A stretch of DNA of 64,000 bases from Eunapius fragilis. Lineage: Eukaryota > Porifera > Demospongiae > Spongillida > Spongillidae. A model generated the notes under the pieces. That model worked only from the letters and a program-made list of their open reading frames with translations, searched no databases and was not told where the DNA came from. Shown here piece after piece: positions 1-9,726 of this stretch; the first letter of the stretch is position 1; each line of letters starts with the position of its first letter. The stretch spans positions 6,612,673-6,676,672 of the forward strand of contig OY811973.1 in NCBI GenBank assembly GCA_963681505.1, read 5' to 3'. The translations under genes were made by a program, and so were the position numbers.

Positions 1-10
1 CCTAAATACC

Positions 11-125
11 ATGGGTCCCCAGTCCAAATATCTCCCTGGCCTACATAAAATGGGTCCCCAGTCCAAATATACCCCTGGCCTAAATACCATGGGTGCCCAG
101 TCCAAATATCCCCCCCCCCAGCATA
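11..125. repeat. Short tandem repeat, about 38-bp unit, three copies
   Basis: Three consecutive units share the core ATGGGTCCCCAGTCCAAATA followed by a pyrimidine-rich joint. The units drift slightly. No gene is visible here; it lies 3' of the last recognised transglutaminase exon. Confidence 0.85.
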
Positions 126-189
126 AATACACATCATTATTTCGTTGGTCAGCCATACATACGCTGGAGTCATTCATGCTGAGGCCCTT

Positions 190-190
<1 letters not shown>

Positions 191-245
<55 letters not shown>
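191..245. repeat. (GT)n microsatellite
   Basis: Uninterrupted GT dinucleotides. A shorter GT run lies at about 579-602. The short cysteine/valine reading frames across it are simple-sequence artefacts. Confidence 0.95.
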
Positions 246-247
<2 letters not shown>

Positions 248-399
248 GTGTGCATGCATGTATGGTATGTAGTGTGTGTATTGTGTTGTATATATGTGTG
301 TATTGTACATGTGTGGTATGTGTGACCAACTGAACCCACCGCCCACTCTCCAACCCCTCTCTCCAACCCTCCTCTCATCAATGCAATTGTGCAACACAC

Positions 400-538
400 C
401 TCACAGACAGTTCAGCATCCTGGACATGCCCTGCTCCATGGAGGTGGAAGACTCCATTGGTGAGCCTTCTACCCAGGGTGTTGGCAAACTTAACCCTCAC
501 AGCAACCGGCGTGTACAAATGGAGGGCACCAGTTGGAA
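400..538 (-). CDS. Transglutaminase second C-terminal beta-barrel exon
   Basis: Begins after CTATAACAG and ends GTGAG|GTGTGT. It carries VRVKFANTLGRRLTNGVF and HGAGHV, the pattern VxFTNPL...VFxxEGAG of the second C-terminal barrel. The final strand exon is not recognised and may lie outside the window. Confidence 0.7.
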
Positions 539-661
539 CTGTTATAGCGATATCAGGTGTCTATGTGTGGTGGCATATGTGTGTGTGTGTGTGTGTGTGT
601 GTACTGATAAAAACTGACTTGTTAGTTGACCACAACACTCCCATCACCTTAACTCTCATAC

Positions 662-802
662 TTCTGCTCTTTACTTGACAACACTTCCTAGCTGTTCCGC
701 CATCTCCCTCTATCACAGCCATGGCCACAAATTTCAAGTAGCCTTCTCCCCCACCGATCCAGAGGTAGTCCTTGGGCTCCACCCCCAACTCACACTCCTT
801 AA
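662..802 (-). CDS. Transglutaminase barrel exon (VEPKDYL segment)
   Basis: Begins after TTGTGCAG and carries GVEPKDYL and YLKFVAMAVIE, which match the EPxEYL and LKLVAL strands between the two C-terminal barrels. The donor is uncertain. The choice AGAA|GTATGA keeps phase 1 for the next exon. Confidence 0.6.
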
Positions 803-1371
803 CTGCACAACAGAGAAACAGAAACAGCACCCACAACACAATGAAGCATCAGTACTTACCTCACCAGTACTTACCTCACCAGTACGTACCTCACCAGTAG
901 CTGTAGCTACCTATCCATGCACACCAGCTAGCTACCTATCCATGCACACACCCCACAGTTCTTATGCTTATAGTTATATACTTGTAGTCTAGTTAGAACA
1001 TGCCATCAAATAAAAGTATATTGATACTCTCAAATAATCACCTGAGGTTATAGCGAAAGGGATATAGCACATATTTATTCAAGGTTTCAAATTATTTCAT
1101 TTTCTAAGAGACATCTATGTCCTCTACAACTTCTTTCTTATGCACTTGAAATTAGTCTGTCCATCATGGAGTTACAGTGGCCTGAATTTGTCATTACGCA
1201 TACATTTTAATTGAACACATCAACTTTGATACTGCATCCTTGAAAATTTTTATAATATGCGATTGGTCCCTTTTTGCTGCCACGATCCCTTAAATACATA
1301 TATATATATATAAACACCTGATGCACTTTAAATAGAGCCACACACACAAAGCCACACACACACACACCAAC

Positions 1372-1572
1372 CTTCCCCGGACTCCAAGGTGAGGACATGG
1401 TCCAGGCCACACCTCATGGCGTGCCCCTGTTCACCAGTGTAGGTGGTGGAATGACCTTTCACCACTAGCCTGCACCTAGCTGCCTTGGAAGCCATGTTGG
1501 TGAGGATCACCTTCACCAGAAAGCCACTCTCGATGATGACATCATCGGACATGACCAAACGGAGAGCTATCT
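1372..1572 (-). CDS. Transglutaminase first C-terminal beta-barrel exon
   Basis: Acceptor ACCACAG and donor GAAG|GTTGGT. It encodes LVMSDDVIIESGF, VKVILTNMA and a YTGEQG turn, the pattern of the first C-terminal barrel (hydrophobic strand, N-rich turn, then YTG). Open throughout. Confidence 0.8.
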
Positions 1573-1624
1573 CTGTGGTAGCTGAGAGATATGAGCAGAC
1601 TGCATATCATCATGACTCTTACTA

Positions 1625-2105
1625 GTTGCCCTCCGTTACTTAACCCTCTCCAACAGCCATTACTTAACCCTCTCTCGATCCACCTACGATTACATAACCC
1701 TCTACACTAGCCAATACTTAACTCTCTCTCCACCAATCATTACATAACCCTCTCTCCACCAATCATTACTTAACCCTCTCTCCACCAGCCATTACTTAAC
1801 CCTCTCTCTACCAGCCATTACTTAACCCTCTCTCCACCAGCCAATACTTTAACCCTCTCCACCAACCATTACTTAACTCTCTCTATCAACCATTACGTAA
1901 CTCTCTCCACCAGCCATTACTTAACCCTCTCTCCACCAGCCATTACTTAACCCTCTCTCTACCAACCATTACTTAACCCTGTCTCCACCAGCCATAACTT
2001 TAACCCTCTCAACCAACCATTACTTAACTCTCTTCACCAACCATTACTTAGCCCACTCTCCTCCAGCCATTACTTAACCCTCTCTCCATCAGCCATTACT
2101 CAGCT
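1625..2105. repeat. Minisatellite, about 26-bp unit, roughly 18 copies
   Basis: Units are variants of CCATTACTTAACCCTCTC plus a CACCAG joint, in the intron between transglutaminase exons 2524-2157 and 1572-1372. Copies vary by single bases and by insertion of one T. Confidence 0.9.
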
Positions 2106-2156
2106 TGTCTTTAACCCAACAATTCATGCACACTCTTTCAGACTACACACACTTAC

Positions 2157-2524
2157 GCAACAGAGAAACACATCCGATGGCCTTATAATCCAAGGTGATG
2201 TCCTGATGGGCCACACCCCCTCCCACAGCTTTCGTACACACCTTCCTGCCGACAAGAGATGGGTCTACGTCTGCAAGGCTCAACCTCTTGTCCCCGTGGA
2301 GCAAGTAGGAGTGCACTGAACCTCCCAGCACACCGGCCACCCTCTCCACATTGTACTTCATTCCAAGACCCCTCTTCACGGCCAGCTGTGGGGCGGGACC
2401 CAGGGGCACGCCCCTTGCTCCTGGCTCCTCCCACTGGGGCGAGGCATCCAGCACCTGCCAGCCGCCAAAGCCCTTGGGTAGGTCTGGGCGCGCTAGGTAG
2501 ACCTCATTCAAAACGTGATACTGC
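2157..2524 (-). CDS. Transglutaminase exon with catalytic His and Asp
   Basis: Begins after CTACCAG and ends TTGC|GTAAGT. It reads QYHVLNEVYLARPDLP and then GWQVLDASPQ, so the catalytic His and Asp are both present. The usual HVWNE is HVLNE here (Trp to Leu). Later segments KYNVERV and VCTKAVGGG and DITLDYK match the end of the catalytic core. No break is seen in 122 codons. Confidence 0.88.
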
Positions 2525-2635
2525 CTGGTAGGTCACATGACAGCCACATATGGATTAGAGGAAGATAGTTACATGTAGATCACAGAAGTGATAGTGGAGA
2601 TGGTGGAAGGGATCACACAGACATTAGTGACTAAC

Positions 2636-2765
2636 CAGACAGAAGTAGGACTGGGGACCTCTCTACCATCTTCAGTAAAATACTGAACGATGTTTTTCCC
2701 AACGGATGAGCAGGCAGAGCCATATATGGTAACTGAGCGAGTGGGGATACCTATGGAGCGCAGCA
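2636..2765 (-). CDS. Transglutaminase core exon (LRSIGIPTR segment)
   Basis: Starts after CCCACAG and ends TCTG|GTTAGT. LRSIGIPTRSVT matches the family's LRCLGIPTRVVTN stretch after the catalytic Cys, followed by VQYFTEDGREV. Open throughout and phase-compatible with both neighbours. Confidence 0.85.
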
Positions 2766-2794
2766 CTGTGGGAAGGAAGAGTCAGCATAGTCCA

Positions 2795-3315
2795 TCCCCT
2801 CACCCCATACCCTTAGTCCATCCCCTCACCCCATACCCTTAGTTCATCCCTTCACCCCATACCCTTAGTTCATCCCTCACCCCATACCCTTAGTTCATCC
2901 CCTCACCCCATACCCTTAGTTCATCCCATCATCCCATACTCTTAGTTCATCCCCTCACCCCATACCCTTAGTTCATCCCCTCACCCCATACCCTTAGTTC
3001 CTCCCCTCACCCCATACCCTTAGTTCATCCCCTCACCCCATACACTTAGTTCATCCCTTCACCCCATACTCTTAGTTCATCCCCTCACCCCATACCCTTA
3101 GTTCATCCCCTCACCCCATACCCTTAGTTCATCCCTCACCCCATACCCTTAGTTCATCTCATCACCCCATACCCGTAGTTCATCTCCTCACCCCATACCC
3201 TTAGTTCATCCCCTCACCCCATACCCTTAGTTCATCCCCTCACCCCATACCCTTAGTTCATCCCCTCACCCCATACCCTTAGTTCATCTCATCACCCCAT
3301 ACCCTTAGTCCATAC
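2795..3315. repeat. Minisatellite, 26-bp unit, about 20 copies
   Basis: Near-uniform units of TTCATCCCCTCACCCCATAC plus CCTTAG fill the intron between the catalytic Cys exon and the next. Its unit length matches the neighbouring minisatellite although the sequence differs. Confidence 0.92.
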
Positions 3316-3332
3316 ACCATCCCTTCACTCAC

Positions 3333-3530
3333 ATGTGGTCAGTACACCAGAGGACACCCAACACTGCCCATACTTCACTGGGCACTTATTGCTCCTGTAC
3401 TGAGAGAGTATCTGTGCTGAACCAACCCAGATGTGAGGGACTTCCCCCTGCTGTAATCCCCAGAAGTGTTGCTCATAAGAATGCCACGCCCATCTCGAGA
3501 GTTGACCCGGGCAGAGAAGTACTGACTAAC
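3333..3530 (-). CDS. Transglutaminase catalytic cysteine exon, frameshifted
   Basis: Contains GDYSRGKS, then after a one-base frame change WVGSAQIL, then PVKYGQCWVSSGVLTT. The catalytic Cys codon is at 3361-3363. The frame break lies in the C-run at about 3437-3442. One missing base there would restore the family pattern and make the exon's phase agree with both neighbours (phase 0 in, phase 1 out). This may be a homopolymer sequencing error or a real deletion. Confidence 0.85.
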
Positions 3531-3599
3531 CTTTGAAAAGAGGAAGCAGCGTAGTGTGATATCCATGTAGCACCTTACCCTCCACATGTAGCACATTTA

Positions 3600-3955
3600 A
3601 TCCTCTCCCTCCCACTACCTCCCTCTCTCCCTCCCACTTCCCTCCCTCTCCCTCCCACTTCCCTCCCTCTCCCTCCCACTACCCTCTCCCTCCCACTTCC
3701 CTCCCTCCCCCACCCACTACCCTCTCTCTCACACTTCCCCTTCCCACTTCCCTCCCTCTCCCTCCCACTACCCTCTCCCTCCCTCCCCCACCCACTACCC
3801 TCTCTCTCACACTTCCCCTTCCCACTTTCCTCCCTCTCCCTCCCATTTCACTCCCCCTCTCTCCCTCCCCCACCCATTACCCTCTCCCTCACACTTCCCC
3901 CTCCCACTTTCCTCCCTCTCCCTCCCATTTCCCTCCCCCTCTCTCCCTTTGTCCC
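3600..3955. repeat. TC-rich simple sequence
   Basis: Degenerate CTCCCTCCCACTTCC units fill the intron between transglutaminase exons 4161-3965 and 3530-3333. Minus-strand Gly/Arg-rich reading frames across it are artefacts. Confidence 0.9.
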
Positions 3956-3964
3956 TCAGCTCAC

Positions 3965-4161
3965 TTTCACTGGGTCACAGCGATCTTCCTTCATCAGGTC
4001 CAGTAGGTACAAGGCCACCTCTAACGTATCCTTAGAGAACTGGGAGTGTTGCCATGGGCGACCATAGCTGCTCTCAGTCGTTCCAATCCACATCTTGCCA
4101 ACAGTGGAGAGGATGTACTCATCAAGGTCTGCAGCAGGACCACTATAGTGGCATGTGTCAG
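3965..4161 (-). CDS. Transglutaminase core exon upstream of the catalytic cysteine
   Basis: Encodes a segment typical of the start of the catalytic core: DEYILSTVGKMWIG, then a Trp-Gln-Phe stretch corresponding to WNYGQF, then VALYLLDLM and DPVKVS. Acceptor CTAAAG and donor AAA|GTGAGC. No break is seen within this exon. GA-rich simple sequence lies upstream and TC-rich simple sequence downstream. Confidence 0.85.
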
Positions 4162-4167
4162 CTTTAG

Positions 4168-4378
4168 TAGGCAAGAGGGTGGGGGAGGGGAGAGAGGAGG
4201 AGAGAGGGGAGGAGGAGAGGGGAGAGAGAGAGATAGGAGGGAGGAGGGGAGGAGAAGGGAGGAGGGGGAAAGAGGGAGAAGGGGCGGGGAGGAGAGAGTG
4301 ATGAGGGGAGGAGAAAGGGAGGAGGGGAGGAGGAGAGGAGAGAGGGAAGAGGGTGGAGAGGGGAGATGGAGAGGAGGT
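4168..4378. repeat. GA-rich simple sequence
   Basis: Purine-rich GGAGGAGAGG-type repeat within the intron between exons 4509-4415 and 4161-3965. With the TC-rich tract beyond the next exon it brackets a short coding island. Confidence 0.9.
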
Positions 4379-4414
4379 AGATTAGTTGTAAGACAATGGA
4401 AGCCAATTTCTCAC

Positions 4415-4509
4415 CAGTGTTTCACAGGTTAAATATGACAGTGACATCAATACTCTTCTCCACCACCATCACATGACCTCCTCTGTCCAAACTGAGCACC
4501 ACATAATAC
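4415..4509 (-). CDS. Transglutaminase exon, end of N-terminal domain, with TGA at conserved Trp
   Basis: Begins after CTGTAG and ends ACTG|GTGAGA. The translation runs RYYVVLSLDRGG, then VTVIFNL, then TGA. Family members usually read FNPW at this point, so the TGA (4422-4424) sits at the expected Trp position. Phases on both sides match the neighbouring exons (phase 2 in, phase 1 out), which argues that the exon call is right and the stop is real in this sequence. Confidence 0.7.
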
Positions 4510-4690
4510 CTACAGGCAGAAGACAACCCCATGGTACCAACTCTCAGGTGCACACCCTCCCTTTCCCCATCCCCCCAACCAACCCCATGTATCCTATCAA
4601 TGGTATGCTGAAAACACCACATGCAGCTGTATTCAGAAATCCACTTACGACTGGGCCACTCTGGTTATCGAACCAATGACAACAGCTTGC

Positions 4691-4812
4691 CATAGCTTAT
4701 ATGCACACACACATGCACATACAATATGCACATACACAAACACACACCATAAAACACATGCACAAACACATATACACACAATACAACACTCACACTTGCA
4801 CACATACATACA
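4691..4812. repeat. CA-rich simple sequence
   Basis: Irregular ACACAC/CATACA sequence abutting the donor of exon 5208-4814. Confidence 0.8.
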
Positions 4813-4813
4813 C

Positions 4814-5208
4814 CTTCCGATGGGGATATCAGCAGGTGTACTAAGCTCCACCCTGATCCTGTTCCCTTCCACCCCAGCTACAGCATCCGCTTGGAAGCAG
4901 TGGTGCTTCTTCGACAAGCTACAAGCGCCGAGGTTAAACGTGGCCTGAGCGGTGAACTTGGTGCTAGAGGGGAGGCTCTTCCCCAGGAGGAGGAAGAAGG
5001 TGAAGGGATGTCTCCTCCTAACGATGTGGCCGCCACTATCGTATCAGTCCGTCTGGTGGGCCCGACGATTGAGATAGGTGTTCAAGTCTACATCAATGAT
5101 GGTGTCCATGATGGAGAGGCTCTCCTGGTGGTCTTTGCCCCCAACCATGAAGAAGTTCATCAGTGAACTGGGGCCATCCGTGCTCTCTCTAGTTTGCGTC
5201 ACTGTGAC
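4814..5208 (-). CDS. Transglutaminase N-terminal domain exon with internal TGA
   Basis: The exon opens after a TAG acceptor and closes at GGAAG|GTGTAT. It encodes the N-terminal beta-sandwich region, with the family pattern of an Asn/His-containing turn (RRAHQTD), then VRR, an aromatic-rich strand, and a final proline-glycine turn (PADIPIGR). A TGA at 5044-5046 falls directly after RRAHQTD, where an Arg (CGA) would fit; this is a C-to-T type change. An upstream Met is available within the exon (LMNFFMVGG), but the true start may lie in an exon not recognised. It splices in phase 2 to the exon at 4509-4415. Confidence 0.75.
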
Positions 5209-5267
5209 CTACAAAGGAGGTGTGGCCTCATCACATAATCCTCCCGGTACAGAAATGGGGATGTCAG

Positions 5268-5294
5268 CCCCCCCCCCCCCCCCCCCCCCCCCCC
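5268..5294. repeat. Poly-C run of 27
   Basis: Uninterrupted C tract. Similar G or C runs occur at 9364, 16521, 39080 and 62863 in this window; their exact lengths are likely unreliable. Confidence 0.95.
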
Positions 5295-5394
5295 AAAATC
5301 AGGTGAGCATAGTGTCGTGCCCAGACCCAACTGTCCATATGCATTATGTCTCAGATACATGTAAATTTCACCATCTTGCAAGTGAGTAAGTGAA

Positions 5395-5650
5395 CGTTAC
5401 GCCCTCTCTCAAGTGAGCATGTGACCCTCTCTCAAGTGAGGTGAACATTACACCCTCTCTCAAGTGAGGTGAACATCACATCCGGTCTCAAGTGAGGTGA
5501 ATTTACAACATCACCTACTCGTACATCCATGCAAGTGGGCCAACCTGTTACCAAGTGGCCAGGTGATCTAGCACCACGCCTACCATTACCAAGTGGTCAG
5601 GTGATCTAGCACCACACCCACCATTAAAAAGTGGTCAGGTGATCCAGCCC
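5395..5650. repeat. Two short tandem repeats
   Basis: Variants of CTCTCAAGTGAGGTGAACAT occupy about 5400-5500. Units of AAGTGGTCAGGTGATC plus a CAC-rich joint (about 50 bp) occupy about 5545-5650. Both lie between the two transglutaminase copies. Confidence 0.75.
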
Positions 5651-5666
5651 ACGCCCACCCTCTTAC

Positions 5667-5816
5667 CTCTGTCTCTCTTGTCACTAGCTGCCTGTACATG
5701 ATCACTACCGAGTCCAACGACCAATCGAAATGTGCGAACCTTGAGCCCAACGATGTTGAAGGTGTAGTAGATGGTAGCATTGGCACCAATATCTCCTATC
5801 TCATGAACCAGGTCCT
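5667..5816 (-). pseudogene. Transglutaminase copy B, C-terminal barrel exon
   Basis: Open from acceptor CCCCAG to donor AGAG|GTAAGA. It reads EDLVHEIGDIGANATIYY and then RTFRLVVGLGSDHV, resembling the closing strands of a transglutaminase second barrel (the pattern RxLxxxFxSDxL). It lies upstream of copy A in the same orientation, so it must be a separate, tandem copy. The broken state of the other copy B exons suggests a relic. Confidence 0.55.
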
Positions 5817-6021
5817 CTGGGGGTAAGGATGTGTGTATGTGTGTGCATGTATTTGTAGGTGTGTGTGTGTGTGTATGTGTGTGTGTGTGTGTGTGCGTGC
5901 ACATGCATGTGTGTGTGTATGGGAAAGATCTGACTGAAGTAGAAGGGTGATTTTGTTGGACATTGTCTCATTTAATTATATTTATAAACAAACAAATAAT
6001 GCAGTAACCGCGATGCGTTAC

Positions 6022-6169
6022 CATGCAGCAGGCCGTAGTTCTCCACGTTGAGCAACACGGCCTCCATCGTGAAAGGGAGCAGGTTGCATGGTCACCTTGG
6101 CCTCCACCCAAGCCCCAGGTGGGAGGAGGTCTGGACCTCCATCCTGGGGGTGGTGGGTCCAACGTACAC
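6022..6169 (-). pseudogene. Transglutaminase copy B, barrel exon remnant (frame-disturbed)
   Basis: Between a possible acceptor CACAAG and donor CATG|GTAACG the minus strand gives VYVGPTTPRMEVQTSS in one frame, WVEAKVTMQPAPF in a second, and FTMEAVLLNVENYGLLHG in the first again. These look like barrel strands with one or two frame breaks. The assignment rests mainly on position between the two other copy B exons. Confidence 0.35.
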
Positions 6170-6554
6170 CTTGTGCTTAAAAACCAGCACCGTCCTGGAC
6201 TCGTATCAAGACCCTCAATCCCACAGCTGTGGGTGGATTACATCACCACTACGTGGAAAGAGTGAGACTTTTTGTTTGTTTTGTCAGAACGAGGCTATCT
6301 TTTGCAATCCTAAGATCTGTTTGCGCGGCTCTAGAGTGAAATGGCGATGTGGTCTAGGGTTTGATGATGGAGCAGCACTACTGACAACAAACAGACATTT
6401 TAATCATGTTATCGGTAATAATTATTTATTTATTTCTACATTATTAATCATTTATTTATTTCTTTTTTTTTTACATTATATTATATGTATTAATTTAATA
6501 AATAAATATATTATGTATAGATTACATACAGTATACAAGATGAACATTAATTAA

Positions 6555-8040
6555 GACACTAGGAGTCAATAAACTGTGGAAGACCTAGCTAATATGGCCC
6601 TTACATTGGCTCTCACCAGGACGATGCTGAGCCTACCGTACAGAGCCGACACAGTCAAAGACTTGGAACGAGTCGTGCGAGTGGCGATACATTACATATA
6701 ATTATTATAAAGGCAATAATGTAATATAAACTGTTACTAATTCACACACCTATATGTACTTGAAGTCTTTACGAAAGTGAAGACGACCTAGCCAGTAATG
6801 TCCTAGCGTTGGCCCTGACCAGGACAATACTTAGTCTTCCATAAAGCCCAGACACCGCAGAAGACTTGGAACAGCCTGTTCGTGTGGCAATCCACGTGGC
6901 GAGTCTGTCAAGACATCTACCAGCTTCTTCTCCCAGTTGTTGGCGACATGCTTGCGAATTTTAGCAGCTGACGCAGCAGACCCAGCCATCACACTCACTT
7001 CATTCAAAGTATAAGGATTTAGCGCTGATGTGATGGTGAAATCCAATGTGGCAGGTTTGCCAAACTCCCGATATCTACGGGGCGTGTGCCGCTTCCCTCA
7101 ACATCCAAGCCACTACCTGCCTCTACTTGACCTGCAATACAGGCCAGCTTACATGATTCCCAGAAGGTGTCGCGCAGAGAGTTGTGCCTGAAGATTGGGT
7201 CGCCTCCCCTTTTACAAGTACATGTAAGAGCATGGTGACCCAGGAGGTATAGGGCGTGTGACGGACAGAATGAAAAACTGGAGCCGTTTTGAGAGGTGTC
7301 TAATCCGAGCCACCATTTTAGAGCCATCTGAAATTTAGGAGGATCGAGGTGTAAGTTCTTGAGGGGAGCTGGCATCACTGAAAGCCAAGCTGAAGCATGG
7401 GGAGAGGACACCGAGAGGAGCCGGGCGCAGTTAGCCGGTGAAGAAGTAAGGTCAAAGAGAATCTTGAACTGGTGGTCTTCGATCATGGATGACAGTTGCC
7501 TTTGGTAGGGGGGAGCATTGATTATGTCCTGTATCAACGGTGCCATTAAACTCAATAAGGGACTGCTCCAAGTGGTGGTTCTCTCCAAAAGCAATACTAA
7601 AATGACCCATGGAGCAATGAAACAAGCACTTGAATAGAGCCTGAGACTGCTAAGACCCAGGCCTCCCCTACTAGGACTCAACTGAGCTTGCATCCAAGCA
7701 ACATCGGTGACGTCTACGCTTGTGCACTCTGTGTAAAACATCGACTAAAGCCCCATCATCCATATACCATTTGTGGTACAAAAGGTGTGATGACACTTCA
7801 TCTGTAGCTATAGTGCCTACCAGTTTCTTTAAGACTAGGCAAAAGAATAAAGGCCCCAGAGGATCCCCTTGTTGGACACCCGTTTCAGATGATCAGGTTC
7901 CCATAGAGTGAAAAAGCTTGGGATGCTGTCCGTAGCACCATGATGCCCACGGCATTAGCTCGGGAAAGTGCAAGAGGCATTCATCAAGTAATTAACCCTG
8001 TACATTGTTGTAAGTAGTGAAAAACGTTACGTTGAGATAG
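6555..8040 (-). mobile_element. 5'-truncated LINE (non-LTR retrotransposon) inserted in transglutaminase copy B
   Basis: Minus-strand fragments give GVQQGDPLGP (about 7850-7880) and the RT catalytic motif WYMDDG (YMDD codons at 7755-7766). The 240-residue frame at 7741-7019 carries the C-terminal signature LKWWLGLDTS, LLGHHALTC, GGDPIFRHNSLRDTF. RT sequence upstream of about 8000 is missing, so the copy is truncated. The 3' end is present twice, at about 6555-6700 and 6785-6905. A second copy of the same family lies at 28.6-32.2 kb. Frame changes make it inactive. Confidence 0.85.
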
Positions 8041-8089
8041 TGCCAGACCCAAATGTCACTTTGCTCCACCACCTACCGAGTCGGTTACT

Positions 8090-8209
8090 TTAACTCTCTG
8101 TTCTGCCCACAGCCTTGCTGGAGATGTCCACACCCACAATGGTGGTGTCCACTCGGAAGAGGCAAGGTGCCCCATCTTCCAAGATGAACTTCTTTATGTC
8201 AGCATTGAC
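8090..8209 (-). pseudogene. Transglutaminase copy B, end of catalytic core
   Basis: After acceptor CTCAAAG the frame reads VNADIKKFILEDG, then RVDTTIVGVDISSKAVG, then TAA at 8090-8092. This matches the family's VNADxxxW...IVGxxISTKxVG stretch, which copy A encodes within exon 2524-2157. No downstream continuation (DITxxYKYPEG) is seen, and a LINE insertion begins directly 3' of it. Confidence 0.7.
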
Positions 8210-8762
8210 CTTTGAGGGATGGGAATGAGGGTAGGGAGGGAGGGAAGAGGTCAATTAAAAGAGGGTCCACTTCTCACAATCATATACGTCATCACACACC
8301 CACATCTCCACTATCCACATAACATATAAACACACAAACGCACACATGTTCATTTTTTGGTTACACATGTACATTATATGGGCACACATGTACATACAAA
8401 TGCATACATGCATACAAACACAGAACAAGGGACATGCAAAATTGAAAGGTACTCTATAACTGACCCCAGAACACCACCCACTCATTTCATCCAGTACAAC
8501 TAAACCATTAGCCAAAAACACACTGGACCAGGAACAAACGACATGAGACCTACCATGTCCTGAGGGAGACACACTTGGAGAGTGAGCAAAGATGGAGGAC
8601 ACCTCACCATGTCTGCAAGCGCCACAGCCCATTGCTTCATAAACTCGTTTGAAAAATCAGCCAGCACTCTAGATCAGGGAGGAGGGATAGATGACTTACC
8701 ACCATGCTCTTAGGAGCCACAACTGGTTACTTCATACTCAGCTAGCTTGTTTGAAAAAAAAA

Positions 8763-9310
8763 AAACAGAGTGAGTTAGCAAGCATGCTTGAAGTAGAAGA
8801 GAGGGAGGAGGAGGAAGAGGGTGAGATTCTGAAAACTGATGGATCCTCTAGGCAAAGTCAAAGTGCCAGCAGTGTCATTGTAAAACAGAGTGAGCCAACC
8901 AGTGTACTGAAAGTAGGAGAGACGGAGAAGGAGGAAGAGGGTAAAATGCAGAAAACGAATGGTAGGCATAGTCAAAGTACCATGCAGCAGTGTCATTGTA
9001 AAACAGAGTGAGCCAACATGTGCAGGGGCGGATCCAGGATTTTTGAAAGGGGGGGGGGCTTATTATAAAAAAGTTGTATTCTAAATCTTTGCATGGGGCA
9101 CTAATTTAATACCATTTCGGTTCAAGTAGGAACGATGCTTCACTTTGTGCGCATAAGTTAATACAGGTATAGCATTATAAAAAGCGCGTATATACATGTA
9201 GTTAATTGGTCGTAATTATTTTCGTTACTTATCCGAAAGGGGGGGGGGCTACAGCCCCCATAGCCCCCCCCTGGACCCGCCTCTGATGTGCACTGGAAGT
9301 AGGAGAGAGG
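8763..9310. repeat. Tandem repeat of about 119-bp units, third unit interrupted
   Basis: Units start AAACAGAGTGAG at 8763, 8883 and 9001 and share a GA-rich middle and a GCAGTGTCATTGTA end. The third unit stops at 9022 and resumes at 9286, interrupted by a small transposon. The two intact units let the pre-insertion site be inferred. Confidence 0.85.
9023..9285. mobile_element. 263-bp non-autonomous element, CAGGGGCGG ends, 5-bp target duplication
   Basis: Ends are CAGGGGCGGATCCAGG and CCTGGACCCGCCTCTG, imperfect inverted repeats. The flanks are ATGTG on both sides (9018-9022 and 9286-9290). Removing the element and one ATGTG restores a third unit of the surrounding tandem repeat. Terminal CAGxG and a 5-8 bp duplication are hAT features, and 5-bp duplications are known for the hAT5 group; the group assignment is inference. 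Confidence 0.8.
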
Positions 9311-9363
9311 GAGCAGTGGCATAGCCAGGGTAATATAGATGGTAGGGCACGCAATGTGGGGAA

Positions 9364-9382
9364 GGGGGGGGGGGGGGGGGGG
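9364..9382. repeat. Poly-G run of 19
   Basis: Uninterrupted G tract followed by further G-rich sequence. Confidence 0.95.
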
Positions 9383-9726
9383 TGGGAGGGGGGGCTCCTC
9401 CAGGCCATTTAAGTCAGCATAGTATAAGTTGAATCTATCCATGCATGGTTACTGTACTCTGTGAAAAAGAACATGGTTCCAAATTAGAAGAAACCTACAA
9501 GTCGTTAGAGGGATTGAAGAACTAGAAGCATGCTAAAGGGAAAGGTGGTGTACAAACATGATAGCTAAAAATTAAAATAAGGTTTTCCATGGATCAAAAT
9601 ATGAATTCACTTCATAAGACATCTCTGATAGGTTTGGAATATGTGATATTGGCAGGTTGAAAGGGGAGAATGTAGGTGTTGATGCTATATATATCATCTG
9701 GGCAAGCTGAATGCTTCCTTGAGATA

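Larger units (their letters stand above)
400..5208 (-). pseudogene. Transglutaminase, nine exons seen, carrying stop codons and a frameshift
   Basis: Family: calcium-dependent protein-glutamine gamma-glutamyltransferase, which crosslinks Gln and Lys side chains. Exons in transcript order on the minus strand: 5208-4814, 4509-4415, 4161-3965, 3530-3333, 2765-2636, 2524-2157, 1572-1372, 802-662 (end uncertain), 538-400. Most boundaries are GT-AG and phases agree from one exon to the next. Visible domains are the N-terminal beta sandwich, the catalytic core with YGQCWV, HVLNE and GWQVLDASPQ (the Cys-His-Asp triad), and both C-terminal beta barrels. Lesions: in-frame TGA at 5044-5046, in-frame TGA at 4422-4424 where the family usually has Trp of FNPW, and a one-base loss near 3437-3442. 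The initiator exon and extreme C-terminus were not found. It could be a pseudogene, or a gene in a draft with errors, but two TGA codons make the first more likely. Introns carry minisatellites. Confidence 0.85.

Noticed and set aside
5310-5330. CGTGCCCAGACCC as a solo end of the palindromic element
   Set aside because: Only about 13 bp resemble the end and no partner end or duplication was found nearby.
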